From Stomoxys calcitrans (lineage: Eukaryota; Arthropoda; Insecta; Diptera; Muscidae), in the NCBI RefSeq assembly GCF_963082655.1, contig NC_081555.1, positions 183,603,424 to 183,667,423 on the forward strand: a DNA stretch of 64,000 nucleotides, read 5' to 3'. The notes under the pieces are model-generated. The model saw only the letters and a program-made list of their open reading frames with translations, did not search any database and was not told the origin of the DNA. The stretch's first letter is position 1; the number at the start of each line of letters is the position of its first letter. Positions 23,254 through 35,540 of this stretch are shown here, piece by piece. The position numbers and the translations under genes were made by a program.

Positions 23254-24054
23254 CTAGTTTTTTGACGCAATTTTTTCAAAAATATTATTGTAGAATGCTG
23301 TTGTCAGTTCATTCCCATATAATTCTTTTAATACGGACTCCCCCTCTTCTCGCCCACACATTAATTTTCTTTCGCTGTTCCAATAGAACCACTTGTTATT
23401 GATGTTTAATTTATCATCTCTAACTACGATTTTATGTTTTCTTGATTCTTCGAGAATTGACTTTCTTATGAGCAGCATAGCTATCTTGTTTCTCTGCCTT
23501 CTAGGGTTCAGATCTCTTTCAATTGAGATTGCAGACCCTGCTAAAGCTTTAGTATTTTTCAGAACCTCAACTACTGCATTTTCATTTGGGAACTCGGCTA
23601 TTACAGTTTGCAATCCGTTTCGTTCATAAAGGGTTCTTGCCGAAGCTATAGGGGGGTTGATGTTTAGCATGTCATTACATATCTGTTTGACTATATTCAG
23701 AGCAGGCTTATCTTTTGAAATATTTTTAAAGACAAGCTTTGTGTTTTGTATTTGATGCTCCAACCATGCCACATTCCTGTCGCTTTCTTCCAGTTTGTTC
23801 TTGAGCAATTCCACTTCCTGTTTTAACTGAATATTTTCAGTCTTCAGATTGGCAATTTCAGAAGTTGCAAATGATATACCGGCTTTAACATCTTCCATAT
23901 CTTGTTTGGTGGGCAGATTCTTAATTTTCTCTTCAAGTATATTATTCATAGTGAATTTCATAATTTCCATATGGCAGAATTTAGTTTCAGTATGCCGGTG
24001 TTTGAGTTTTATTGTGGAAGGCAGCTGCTTGCCAGTTCTGAAGTTTAGGCGCAA
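23254..24054 (-). CDS. LINE ORF1: coiled-coil RNA-binding protein, up to 266 aa
   Basis: This is the partner ORF just upstream of ORF2. Residues about 60-105 form a heptad-rich coiled coil (TSEIANLKTENIQLKQEVEL and onward), the expected trimerisation segment. A compact C-terminal region (about 107-250) has the mix of basic and aromatic residues of an L1-ORF1-like RNA-binding domain, for example 'RRQRNKIAMLLIRKS' and 'NNKWFYWNSERK'. No CCHC zinc knuckles are present, unlike Jockey and I-type ORF1 proteins. The first Met is at 24054, but Met29 or Met32 (about 23970 and 23961) are equally plausible starts because residues 1-28 look unstructured and basic. The function is inferred from position and architecture. 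Confidence 0.75.
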   Translation of the reverse strand: MRLNFRTGKQLPSTIKLKHRHTETKFCHMEIMKFTMNNILEEKIKNLPTKQDMEDVKAGISFATSEIANLKTENIQLKQEVELLKNKLEESDRNVAWLEHQIQNTKLVFKNISKDKPALNIVKQICNDMLNINPPIASARTLYERNGLQTVIAEFPNENAVVEVLKNTKALAGSAISIERDLNPRRQRNKIAMLLIRKSILEESRKHKIVVRDDKLNINNKWFYWNSERKLMCGREEGESVLKELYGNELTTAFYNNIFEKIASKN

Positions 24055-24190
24055 GAGAGTTTAAAATACAAAGCATCAGGCAGACATACTGATTTAGAAC
24101 ATACAACAATTAGTTTAAGTTAATTCAGCAAAGAAAGAGACACCATGTTAACGTAAATTGAGAAAAAGCTTTCTCTATGTGACAGAGAAA

Positions 24191-24524
24191 GGTTTAAACC
24201 GGTGACCGCTTTGTCAATTTAATGGTATCTAAAAATTCATTTCATAAAGTATTTCAAAAGGTCATCTCTTAATTTCTAAGGATCAATAATTTGTAAAACG
24301 GAGTTCAACAATGACTATTTCAGCATAGTGCTTTCAACGGCGGGATATAATTATTATATACTGAACTTTTTGAAAGGCACAGTAACGATTTCGAGTCTTA
24401 GAGGTGGGACATAAAAATAAGGATGTTATTTTTTTAATTTATGTCCCTATGTACCAAGGCACGCAGCCATCCTAATCAATGCTGGCTGGTGGACTGAATA
24501 TAATTCTTAAATTGGCAATTTATT
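24191..24524. other. AT-rich spacer, nothing recognised
   Basis: Short spacer between the LINE leader and the CAGCAA-rich repeat, with no motif that I recognise. A DINE tail-like 'ctatttcagca' patch near 24320 is too weak to call. Confidence 0.4.
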
Positions 24525-26497
24525 ACTACACTCAACCAAATTTGATATTTAAAACAGCTAAAACAGTTTGCTGAAACAGTTTGCTAAAACAGCAGTTTTT
24601 GTCTGCTGGTGATGGGAAAGCAGACATTACTGCTGTTTCAGCAAACATAGGGATATTGTATTAGCAAGCATTTCATACTGCTATCTCAACTAACAAAATC
24701 TGCTGGTTTGAGTATACAAGTCTGCTGTTACTTGTTTTGAATACTTTAGGTATTTTTTAGCACTTTTTTAGAAATGTTGTTGGCAGAAATGATTTTAATT
24801 TGTGGAATAGTACTGTAAAGAAGCTACCTGATCCATCCATTGGTATACATTTCGAAACGTGGCTGAGCTAGCTCGCATTTTTAAACCCTCCACCATAGGA
24901 TGGGGGTATACTAATTTCATCATTTTGTTTGTAACTCCTCGAAATATTCGTCTTAGACTCCATAAAGAATATATATTCTTCATCGTCATGACATTTTAAG
25001 TCGACCTAGCAATGTCCGTCCGTCTGTCCGTCTGTCTGTCGAAAGCACGCTAACTTTCAAAGGAGTAAAGCTAACCGCTTAAAATTTTGCACGAATACTT
25101 CTTATTAGTGTAGGTCGGTAGGGATTGTAAATGGGCCATATAGGTCCACGTTTTGATATAGCTGTCATATAAACCGATCTGGGGTCTTGGTATGAGCCGC
25201 TAGAGGGCACAATTCTTATCCGATTTGGCTGAAATTTTGCATGAGGTGTTTTATTATGACTTCCAACAACTATGCTAAGTATGGTTGAAATCGGTCTTTT
25301 ACTGATATTGCTGTCATACAAACCTAGGTGGGGTCTTGAGCGTGTAGAGTGCGTAATTCCTATCCGATTTGGCTGAAATTTAGCACGATGTGTTATGTTA
25401 TGACTTCTAACAACTTTGCCAAATATGGTTCAAATCGATCCATAACCTGATATAGCTGCTATTTAAACCGATCTGGTATCTTGACTTCTTCCAGCCTCCA
25501 GAGGGCCTAATTATTATCCAATTTAATTTTTCAAGTTTTTTGCCTGTTAGGGCGAGATCATTAAATTTTACAATTTTTGTTTGTTTCTCTTTCGAGACAA
25601 GCTCAATGATCGGAGATGCATATGGAAAAGGAAAGCCAAAGATAGCAACACACACCAACCACTATGGGACGCGTTTCGTCTTTGGTTAGAAGACTTTTCA
25701 ACCATATTAGGTGTGATGGCTTCAATGACCATGCGTTGGTATATTGTATTTGAATCGTATTAATAGCGAAAACGCATCTATGATACAATAATCACATTAA
25801 CCAAGCTCGACAACCCTGCATATTAGCTGTACTTTTTCCGATTTGGCTTAAATTTTGAGCAACATGACCTTCAACACATATATCAAATATGGTCCGAATC
25901 GATCTATAGCCTGATACAGCATAAATAAACCGCAATTCTTACTCGAATTGGCTGAAATTTTACGCAATGACTTCAACTATGGTCTCCAACATTTAAATCA
26001 AATATGGTCCAAATCGGATCTTAATTTGATATAGCTCCAATTTTACAGCAATTCTTTTCTTTTATCATTTGTTTGCCTAAAAAGAGATATCGGGAAAAGA
26101 ACTCGACAAATGCGATCTATGGTGGAGGGTATAAAAGATTCGGCCCGGCCGAACTTAGCACGCTTTTACTTGTTTGTTATTGCTCTACTAATGACTGATA
26201 TGGCCTTTTGTATCTAAATTTAAAGAAAAGGTGTTATGGAAAGTATGCGTTCAGTGATGATCATAAACATCCACTGAGACACACATTTACATATGTGTTT
26301 TATTTTTCCTTCTAACATCCCCTTCATAATTAAGCAGCAGTAATTTTTAGCAAACAACAGACTTTTCAGCAGTAATCCTGCTACTCTGAAATTGCTGTAA
26401 TAGCAGAAACACTGCTACAATAACAGCAAAATTAACTACTAATATTCAGCAGACAGTGTTTGCTATTTTCAACAAACTTTTTTTCTATGAGTGTAAC
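24525..26497. repeat. CAGCAA-rich element split by a DINE-like insertion
   Basis: The left part (24525-24892) starts acactcaacc and is full of aaaacag, tttgctg and cagcagt words. The right part (26175-26497) has the same words and ends tatgagtgt, the inverse of the left end (ACACTCA). Removing the DINE-like insertion 24893-26174 leaves about 690 bp with ACACTCA termini facing inward. This is probably a non-autonomous DNA transposon. I found no target duplication. Confidence 0.4.
24893..26174 (-). repeat. DINE-like element, subfamily A (minus orientation)
   Basis: The tail end 'accctccaccataggatggg' is at about 24895. It is followed by gtccgtccgtctgtccgtct (about 25015-25036), inverted units (gctgtcatataaaccgatct, tccgatttggctgaaatttt) and, at 26117-26174, the inverted head ggtggagggtataaaagatt, the TTCGGCCCGGCCGAA palindrome and tagcacgcttttacttgtt. 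A block around 25530-25790 is not repeat-like and may be a further small insertion. Confidence 0.65.
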
Positions 26498-26610
26498 GAA
26501 AAAACCCAATTCTTATAGATCAATTATTGACCGCAACACAACTTCAGTTGAGTAGCCACATGGCAAAATTTATTATAGCAATTTTCATTTTTGTATTGTA
26601 TTGCATACAT

Positions 26611-26700
26611 TTTATACCCTCTACCATAGGATGGGGGTATATTAATTTCGTTATTCGGTTTATAAAACAAATTGTATATATTCTTGAAAGTGCTGTTGTT
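26611..26700 (-). repeat. DINE-like tail remnant
   Basis: 'tataccctctaccataggat' followed by gggggtatattaatttcgtt is the inverted tail of subfamily A. Nothing of the body follows, so it is a solo terminus or a truncated copy. Confidence 0.55.
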
Positions 26701-27093
26701 GTACTTATTACCATATATTAGTTGCACCGACAGTTATGAACACGATAACGGAGTAATAAAAGTGACGAGCGACTTTAGCCACCGAGCAATGGATGCGATG
26801 TCATGTGTACAAGGAATATGTTGAACAGTTAATTCATTTTCAATATTCCACAAATTAAAATATTCCCTTCCCATATAATTTATCATGGCCATTAGCTCGA
26901 CTCGCTTTGGAAAAAGCCCTAAAATTTTGTATTTATATTTAAAACAACAAAGTTGAAAAAGCAGTTGAAAATGTTTGTTAAAACAGCAGCCCGTTGTTTT
27001 TGATTTCTTGACAATCAGTAGGTGTAATAATTGGTCAGCCGAATACGGAATGGCCCGTAAAACCCTTTATTAGCGGAAGATAAAGGAAAATTA
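26701..27093. other. AT-rich spacer, nothing recognised
   Basis: No gene, terminus or RNA motif was seen. A few aaacagc words near 26940-27000 faintly recall the CAGCAA-rich repeat. Confidence 0.4.
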
Positions 27094-27289
27094 CTGGGTT
27101 GCCCAAAAAGTAATTGCGGATTTTTTAAAAGATTATTTTATTTATTTTTCACTTTTTTTCTAAAGCAAGCTAAAAGTAACAGCTGATAACTGACAGAAGA
27201 AAGAATGCAATTACAGAGTCACAAGCTGTGAAAAAATTTGTCAACGCCGACTATATCAAAAATCCGCAATTACTTTTTGGGCAACCCAA
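27094..27289. mobile_element. MITE of mariner type with 31-bp perfect inverted repeats
   Basis: TGGGTTGCCCAAAAAGTAAT opens a 31-bp arm at 27095-27125 that is perfectly inverted at 27258-27288. TA dinucleotides flank the element (27092-27093 and 27290-27291), as for mariner insertions. The 196-bp element has no coding capacity. The terminal sequence resembles that of a mariner family I recall from several insects, so it is probably mobilised in trans. Confidence 0.8.
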
Positions 27290-28399
27290 TATAAGCCTTT
27301 AAAGATCAAAAGGCTCTTCAATCAGACGATTGCAAAGAAAATAGGGAGATTCTTAAATGTTTTTGCAAAAAAATTTTTAATTTGGGTTTAGATTATAGCA
27401 CAAAGATGGATCCTGGATAAACCCCAAATGTCAAAAAATCGCTAATACTACTGACAGCTTGCCGAGCATAAGCGATTGCATCAAAAATAAAGAACCCGTC
27501 TACAGTCCCAGTCTCTATCAGACTCGTTTAACAAGTTTTACTGTCAAGACCAGTGACTTTTGTGAAACCTAAACGAATAAATGGGTGTCATTGACTCATT
27601 CACTCAAACGGCGACCACTATTATGTTTAAAATTTTAATTCGTTTAGCCTTTAAAGCTGTGAGTGAGAAAAAGCTCAAAATTTGCAAATAACATCGTAAT
27701 ATAATAGGGAAACCCTAAATGAGTAGTATACTTTCAGGGGTGCCATATGATATTACTATACATACACATAAATAAACATGTACCCACTTTTGACAAATAA
27801 TGGTCTACATTGAATCGTTTTGCTTTAACGTCTTAAACGTTCACACTAGTTGAGATGTTTTGGAAATTGCATTTTTTTCACACTCCAACATTAATGTTAT
27901 GATGTAGAATTATTTTTTCTTGATTCATCAGCAAAATTTTGTTTATCTTCTAGCTTTTGTTTGGAAAAATTCGATTTTTATATTTTGACATTATTCAGGG
28001 TTGTGTTTATTTAGCACAATTTAGGCATTTATTTGGGCTCACATGCTTTCAATGACTCGTTTTTGTGGCAAACAAGTCGTTTGCCTTTATAAATTGTAAA
28101 GGAAAAACGAGCCGTTTTCAGAGCATATAAAGGGAAAACGAGTCGTTTGTTCAAAACCGCTTTGGTCTAAACATAGTATAAAAGAAAAATATAGAAAGAC
28201 AATTTTATCCGAAATGATTTGTCTAAACACAAACAAAGCATAATTGGGAAGTCATGCACTTTCTATATTAAGGATAAATCTGTATTTTTATTAAAATGAA
28301 ATTTAAAGATTTTTTCAAAGCTATTTTTTGTGTTTTTTACCCCAACAGGTTGATCTATTCGTTGAAGAATAAAATGCTAAATTGCCATTTTTTAACCTT
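27290..28399. other. Single-copy AT-rich DNA, nothing recognised
   Basis: No frame above 60 codons and no repeat termini. Two acgagtcgttt or gagccgtttt words near 28060-28150 recur locally but form no clear structure. Confidence 0.4.
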
Positions 28400-29018
28400 T
28401 TTACAATTTTTTGAGGTAATTTTTCGCAAATAATCGACATAGAAGCACTTTCTGATTCGATAATCCATGTCCGTCTTCCTGTCTATCCGTCCGCCTATCC
28501 ATGGTGATTTGTGTACCAAGTACATTTGCAATTTGCTTTCTAAGGAACTGTACCCTGCATCACTACCGTAGAAATGAAGCAGGGTAAGGATCGACTAAAA
28601 AACTCTTGCTAATTTGGTTATGGAATATCCGTCTGTCTGTGTTTGCGTTCCATACTGCTTGCCCGTCCTCCCGTTTTTTGCTAATCAGTGTGCAAGTCGC
28701 ATTTGTTATCCAATCACAACGAAATTTACGAGTTATCGTTTTTTTAGCCCAATGACGAAAAGTATATGTTTTGGTGAAAATCGGTTCAAATTTAGATATA
28801 GATTCCATACATCGTCCGATTTACTTTTAAAAGATCCTAGTAAATAAGATTTTCCACAGATTTGGACAAAATTTCTTATGTAATCTTTTACGCATCTATC
28901 GAAGTATATAAAAATCGGTTCAGATTTAAATATTGCGTTCATATAATGATGATCCAATTCACACTTATAACGTAGGTATTAGATAGTAGACACTTTCCGA
29001 CTTTTGCCCTACCTTAGT
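28400..29018 (-). repeat. DINE-like element, subfamily B (degenerate)
   Basis: Two blocks of 'tccatgtccgtcttcctgtc' type (28466 and 28628) precede units with 'aaaatcggttcaaatttaga' and 'cgttcatataatgatg'. The end 'gtaggtattagatag...gacttttgccctacctta' matches the subfamily B terminus at 14440. The doubled GTCC block suggests two overlapping truncated copies. Confidence 0.5.
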
Positions 29019-31624
29019 TGTTCACTTATTAATCCTTTAAACACTAACCGAAAAATTCGCAAATTCGGTGGGTTTGACAAACAACTAAATGTTCTATTTT
29101 ACTCGACAAGTAAAATACCAGTGAGCGTTTTTCTCATTTTCATTCGCATGCATGACTAAAATTTGAGTTGCTGGTCCGCAATTATAAAGCGAAAAGCTTA
29201 AAGGTTTATTCGCTTCATACATTCGCATTTAGCGATCGCTAAATCAATTTCTTTCGAGTAAACTACGAATGAACGACAAAAATAAAATTAATGGTCTAAG
29301 CAGTTAATGTCTTCAGATCACCTTTTTTTGCGAAAAGATTGGCTTGTCCTGCATGAACTAATCTTCATTAAGATAAAATGCGCATACGTGTATGTAATGC
29401 CTTTAAACTGTAGATCACGAAAATGGTCATTGTTTATTTTTAATAGATTTTATCACTGGAACTAACCAAATGCTGAACTACCCTAATACAATCTATTCTC
29501 CTATCTGATGATTCACATTCAATGCTATACGTGATTCAAACGTTATCATCGCAATTGATTGGAAACGCCGTTGGTGCATGACAAATGTTCCCAGTTTTCA
29601 CAAATCAAGCGAAACTATCAGAAATCTAATTAAGAACAACATTTGAAAAGGTAATTATCATCATCATCGATCTATGCGATTTGCAGACTTGTTCTTGCGT
29701 TAAAAAATGTTTGCAGTCAGGACATACAGAGAAAGATGCCATGGTCACGTGAAGAAGAGGGACAAAAAGTTCAAATCATTTCCAAATAATGGCATCCATT
29801 ACTCAGAACATTCTGGTGGCACTTATACCCCCAACCTACAGTTTCCAAATTGATGTCGAAGCCAAAGTAACCAGCCTTCATCTAAATCCTGCCCCAAAAA
29901 AATCGTCTTTTAATTGTGTGTTTTTGTAAGTCATTTGGACAATGGAATACTTCAGGCCTATGGGTATTTAAAAAAAAAAACAGCAACAATAACAACAAAG
30001 TTTATTATAAACGACTTACAACGAGATTCGCATTTCCGATTGCTTTGGAGAATGAACGCCATAGAACAACTTAACACCACTACCCCACTAACTTAATACG
30101 CACTCGCCCAGCAACTCACATTCGCACACACCCATCAAGACCACCTACCATGGCACATCCCAAAAGTTTTCAAAAAACAAACTACCTGCAAATGGGAGTG
30201 CCACCCGGCACCAACTAAAATGAAGTGAATGTAACTTTTGGACAAACACATCCACTTAGTGAATATAAACGACACTCACTTACTGGCCTTTTGTGTGCAA
30301 ATCTGTTGGACATTGGCTACGACGAAGCATTCTCAGCAGATGCCCCGCGTCACCGGGGTGTGGGAGGTCGAGGACACTAACAAAGGTGTTGCGGAAGCTT
30401 AGACAAATAATCTTCAATTTTCAAAAAAAAAAAAAACCAAGGCAAACATTATGGAGCAAGCGAGTGGAGTGGAGCTTCACTCCTCGACAGAATAGGAATC
30501 GAATTAATGTTTGCTAAAGAGATATTTGGGATTTATCTTCGGAGTTTACCTTTGCGTTCCTTCGTGTCCGTTGTTTCCTTCCAGGGCTTGGGCATTTCTC
30601 CTTCAAGTGGAAATATTAAAACTTATCCAAAAGATACAAAAAAAACCGACCAACTACCCTCTACCATCACCACCACCACCACCATACACAGCGCCAAATG
30701 GATGAGGTGTAAAGGTGCTGTAGCGTGGTGGCAGACTACGGGCTACAGAAGACAAACAAAAAATTTAGCTAAGCCAAAGTCACAGTAACAGACACATACA
30801 CACACACACACACACACAAGCGAGCGCAACGGAAAAGGGAAAAAAGTTTCCCATAAGAAGTGTGTGCAACAAATTGAATCTCAGCCAGCCACCAAGTTAC
30901 CACATAACGCACTCCCAGCGCTCCATGAATTTCTAACGTAGAAAATCTCTTCTGTAGCACATGCTCCCGCACTCATTCATTTTCTTCCATTTTCGCATAT
31001 TTGCAGCAGGGGACAAGAGATGCAAGGGCAGAGAAAGAGAAAATCTTTGGTGCTCAGATTTTGTTTAACTCCCTGAGCACCACTTTACTTCAAAGGACAC
31101 TACAACACTTAAGTGGGGTAATGTGTAGTGATGCGAGTCGGTATCCCAGTATTAAGGTCAGCCAGGTAACCTTAGATGGATGATCCTTTGGTACGGGCAT
31201 CTCTGCTACTGGCTACTGTCGTCATACAGATAGTCAAACGGGGCTCGGCTCACAAACAGAAGAAATTCTATTTTGTCAAATGGATGCTGCTGCTGCTGCC
31301 GGAAGACGCTCGGGTTAGGCGAATTTAATCAAAAAGTGTCATGTGTTGATTTTGTGAATGTTGCTGCTGCCCTAATGCTTGAAACGCTTGAGTTGACAGT
31401 TACAGTGGGATAGAGATAATGCGTCTACAATAGACACAAATAAAGGAAAATGTTCAACAGTAAACTAAGCAACGATCATAATAAACTCTGGCAGGAACGT
31501 GGCAAGTTCGTCAGGATCGAAGCTCATACATCCTTGGACAATTTTTACTTTTTGGAATTAGACAGAGCATGCTTGGCATAGAAGTCATCATAGATGACTT
31601 ACTTTGTTGGCCGCTAGCAAAGGC
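29019..31624. other. Single-copy DNA inside the Tpst intron, simple repeats only
   Basis: No exon or transposon was recognised. It includes a poly-A run (30424-30436), a CAC run (about 30666-30684) and a CA run (about 30794-30818). The GC-richer part around 30300-30500 has short frames on the plus strand without domain signatures. Confidence 0.45.
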
Positions 31625-32757
31625 ATTGAATGTCAAATTGGGAGATCGGTTTATATGGCAGCTATATCGGTTTATGAACCGATTTAGACCACACTTGGCA
31701 CACTTGTTGGAAGTCATACCAAAACGACATGTGCAAATTTCAACCAAATTTGACAAGAAGCCCAAAAAGTCTAGTTGAGAGCTCGGTTTATATGGCAGCT
31801 ACATCAGACTATGGAGTGATTTAGACCTTACTTGGCACAGTTGCTGCGAGTCATCAAAACGATTTGAACCATACTCGGCACGGAAGTCGGAAGTCATACC
31901 AAACGCCAAATGTAAAATTTCAGCTAATAAATCAAATTGAGAGACCGGTTTAAGTGGTAGCTCTATCAAAACTTGGACCGATATGGTCCATGTGGCCCTC
32001 CACCATGGATCGCATTTGTCAAGTTCTTTTCCCGGCATCACTTCTTGGGCAAAATAAGGATAAAATAAAAGATTTGCTTTGCTATTAGAGCGATATCAAG
32101 ATATGGTCCGGTTCGGACAACAATTAAATTATATGGTGGAGCCAATTCGAATAAGAATTGCGCCCTTTGGAAGCTCAAGAAGTAAAATAGAGAAATCGAT
32201 TTAAATGGGAGCTGTATCAGGCTATAGACCGATTTAGACCATGAGAGGATCCGTCGTACATTTCAGGCAAATCGGATAATAATTGCGACCTCTAGAGGTT
32301 CAAGAAGTCAAGATCCCAGATCGGTTTATATGGCAGCTATATCAGGTTATGAACCGATTTGAACCTACTGATAAGAATTGCGCGCTCTGGAAGCTCAAGA
32401 AGTCAAGTCCCCAGATTGGTTTATATGACAGCTATATCAGGTTATGAACCGATTTGAACCCTACTTGGCATAGTTGTTAGACATCATAACAAAATGCTTC
32501 GTGCAAAATTTCATTAAAATCGGATAAGAATTGGGTCAAGAAATCAAGACCCAAGATCGGTTTATATGGCAGCTATATCAGGTTATGGACCGATTTAAAC
32601 CATAAATGGCGCAGTTGTTAGATATCATAACAAAACACGTCGTGCAAAATTTCACACCAATCGGATAAGAATTACGCCCTCTAGAGGCTCAAGAAATCAA
32701 GATCACAGATCGGTTTATAGTAGCTATATCACACCCCCCCATATGGTGGAGGGTATA
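31625..32757 (+). repeat. DINE-like subfamily A, compound of at least two copies
   Basis: The first part (31625-31995) has units with 'gagatcggtttatatggcagc' and 'tggcacacttgttggaagtc'. At 31996 a second copy begins at 'ctccaccatggatcgcattt', without its palindrome, and runs on through further units to 'catatggtggagggtataac' at about 32738-32757. One copy is therefore inserted in, or recombined with, another. Confidence 0.6.
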
Positions 32758-32761
32758 ACAA

Positions 32762-33446
32762 ATAAAAGCCTGCTAAGTTCAGCCGGGCCGAATCTCATTT
32801 ACCCTCCACCATGGATCGCATTTGTTCAAGTTCTTTGCCCGGTATCTCATTTTAGACAAACAAAGGATGATGGATACGAATTGATTTGCTATTAAGGCTA
32901 CATCAAGAAATTTAATTGAATGTTGGAGATCATAGAGGAAGTCATTGGGTAAAATTTGGGCAAATTCTAAGATCGAGAGATCGGTTTATATGGGAGCTGT
33001 ATCAGTCTATAGACGGATTCAGACCACAATTCACAGGTATGTTGAAGTTGATGATTCTTATCCGATTCAGCAAAATCGGATAAGAATTGCGCCCTTTAGA
33101 GGCTTATGAAATATAATCGGCAGATCGATTTATATGGGAGCTATATCGGGATATGAATGGATTTAGACCATACTTGGCTTAGTTATTGCGAGACAAAACT
33201 AAACACCTTACACAAAATTTCAGCCAAATTGGATAAGAATTGCGGCCTCTAGTGACTCAAGAAGCCAAGAACCAAGATCGGTTTATATGGCTGCTATATC
33301 AAAAGATAGACCGATATGGCCCATTTACAATCCCAACCGACCTACGCTAAAAAGAAGTATTTCAAGCGCCTAGCTTTACTCCTTTGAAAGTTATTTTTCG
33401 ACAGAGAGACGGACGGACCTCATCCCATGGTGGAAGGTATAATAAA
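32762..33446 (+). repeat. DINE-like subfamily A, short copy abutting the previous one
   Basis: The head 'aaataaaagcctgctaagtt' and the variant palindrome cagccgggccgaat at about 32780 lie only a few bases after the tail of the previous copy. It carries about three units, then 'gacagagagacggacggacc' and the tail 'tcccatggtggaaggtataa' at 33446. Head-to-tail adjacency suggests target preference or tandem insertion. Confidence 0.6.
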
Positions 33447-34724
33447 ATAAAATAAAATGCAATGAAAAAAAATAAAATAACATAAAATGAAATGAAATGA
33501 AATACAAAGATAATAAAAAAATAAGAAATAAACTAAAATGATATAAAACAAAAACTTATAAAAAAAAATTAAATCAATATTATTGTATCCCTTGATCCCA
33601 CATTTGGAATCGTTTTGGGTAGAGTTGGGTTTCACAGTCCATTCAATCAATAGAAAATTTCTATCAATTTATTATTAAAAACTTAAATTTTGTTAAAATT
33701 TATCTTTTGATTTTCACATAAATTCTACAAATTTTATCTTAGTTTGTATATGCTGGAATTGGATATGTTTACCGAAATCAATCGACACTAACCACTAGTT
33801 TTTCATCTATTTGTGTCTTCGTTAAGGAATGTTCAGTATTAGCCCACTGTCAACGTGCAAATAGAACACAAAAATTATAACCGTTTGTAAAATTTTAAAA
33901 CAATTTCACTCAATTTAATTTCCCCTTAAATTAATGAGGGAATTTTCAGCAAGAACGAGACTGACAAAGTCCATCTTCGACAAGATCAAAACTTCAAGAG
34001 CGACTACAAATTATTTAGTTGAGTGAAATATGGAGAAAAGACTTTCATGCCTCATTGCGTGCCCAGATGTGATACGAACCAATATGAAGGGTAACGAAGA
34101 CAAATTGTCCTGTTCGCAGGCAGGCAGGAAGGCTCCAAGAAACTAATCTTCTTAAAATTTACAAAAATGCTTCTACTTCAAACAACTTTGAACTTTATCA
34201 TAGCAAGTCAGCGAGCAAGCGAGTGTTCTAATTAAGCACCAGCTGTGTCCAAAAGTCGGTAAAATTGTTTGACAAAGGTCTTGTTTGCCCACAGACTTCA
34301 TAAACTTGCTTGAAAGGGATGTGGGAACTCTTACGATGTGACAAAGGTCTCACAAAGGTTGCAAACACTGACAAAAATCCGACAGCAACAAACGCTTTAT
34401 GGAGCGGCAAACGGATATTTGTTTGTGGAAACAAATACTCTGATGATTTTATGTGCAATTACAGAGGATTTTTTGTCGTTATTAAAGAAGCACGTCAACG
34501 CTATAAGGACATTTTGGGGAGAAAAACGAAAGCCAAATGAGCTTATTTGCGAATTTGACCTTTTACAGTATTATCGTGAATTGATTCAAATACATGGAAT
34601 ACATATATACAACACATATTCGAACATGTTAAATCAAATCCAATATACAGAGAGTGGCAAAACACAGATGTCTGCCATATCATGCTTTAATTAGCAGTAA
34701 ATACCAAGAGCAAGTAAAGCAAGC
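33447..34724. other. Low-complexity AAAAT block and single-copy DNA
   Basis: 33436-33560 is a degenerate (AAAAT)n stretch. The rest shows no recognisable gene. Overlapping plus-strand frames at 34310-34694 are not backed by any motif. Confidence 0.45.
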
Positions 34725-35535
34725 GGTGCCATTATACCCACATATATGGAAGCTTTATCTAAATCTCAACCGATTTTAAGAAATTCGTGAGACATGTGTA
34801 GTTAAGTAAAAAAAATCAAACTACACTAAATTTCGTGTAGATCGGTTCAGAAATGTGGCGTAACTTCCTCGGGGCGATACAAACAAACAAACAATCACTG
34901 TGACTTAATAATTCTAGAATTTTTTTATAAATTTGAAATGCAATTAAACCACCTCCTTAATGAAAAATCGCTTAATTGAAATAAATATTAATTGTAAAAT
35001 CCTTTAAAAAAGTTTTGTATTTAGTCATCGTTATGGCGACCAGTGTTGCCACTCAAGAAAATTATTTCCTAATAAAATTTAAGAAAAATCCTACCAAATT
35101 TTATTTGCAACACATCTAAGTACACATTTTTAACGCTACAAAGAACTAGATCGTCGTTATATGTGTAGACAATCTAGGCATATCCGTCCGTCTGTTTGTT
35201 GAAATCACTCCACAGCCTAAAGTTCAAAGATGGCCTAAATCTTAATATAGCACCCTTAATACCGATATCCCGACAGGAAAATAAGTCGCTTTTTTTCCTC
35301 GATTTCAATGAATAACCGTACCGAGTTTGGTTAAAGCGATCTCCCGATTTAAGTGTTGAGTCGAGAAATGTAAAAATTGTTCGCTGTTACAGCGAATTTT
35401 GGTTAAATGAAACACATTTCAATTATCCAGACAACAATTAAACATCGAATAGTTCAAACGAATTTCCAATAATTTGCTGTGTTAATCATTAAAACGGATT
35501 TGACTTAATACGAATGGCAGCTATATCAACAGTGG
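34725..35535. repeat. Heavily decayed DINE-like remnants
   Basis: Scattered matches only: 'tatacccacatatatggaagc' (34735), 'ttcgtgtagatcggttcag' (34833), 'gcatatccgtccgtctgttt' (35178) and 'tttgacttaatacgaatggcagctatatc' (35500-35528). This is too broken to define ends. Confidence 0.35.
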
Positions 35536-35540
35536 TAGAA

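Larger units (their letters stand above)
19728..24190 (-). mobile_element. Apparently full-length LINE (non-LTR retrotransposon)
   Basis: On the minus strand the order is a short leader, ORF1 (24054-23254), a 44-nt gap, ORF2 (23209-19964), a 3' UTR of about 200 bp and an (ACT)11 tail. Neither ORF has a stop or frameshift, so the copy is probably young. It lies in the Tpst intron in the same orientation as the gene. ORF2 has an APE-type endonuclease, a reverse transcriptase and a C-terminal zinc knuckle without a visible RNase H, as in Jockey/CR1-type clades; I cannot settle the clade. The 5' boundary (about 24060-24190) is uncertain because no target duplication was found. Confidence 0.85.
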
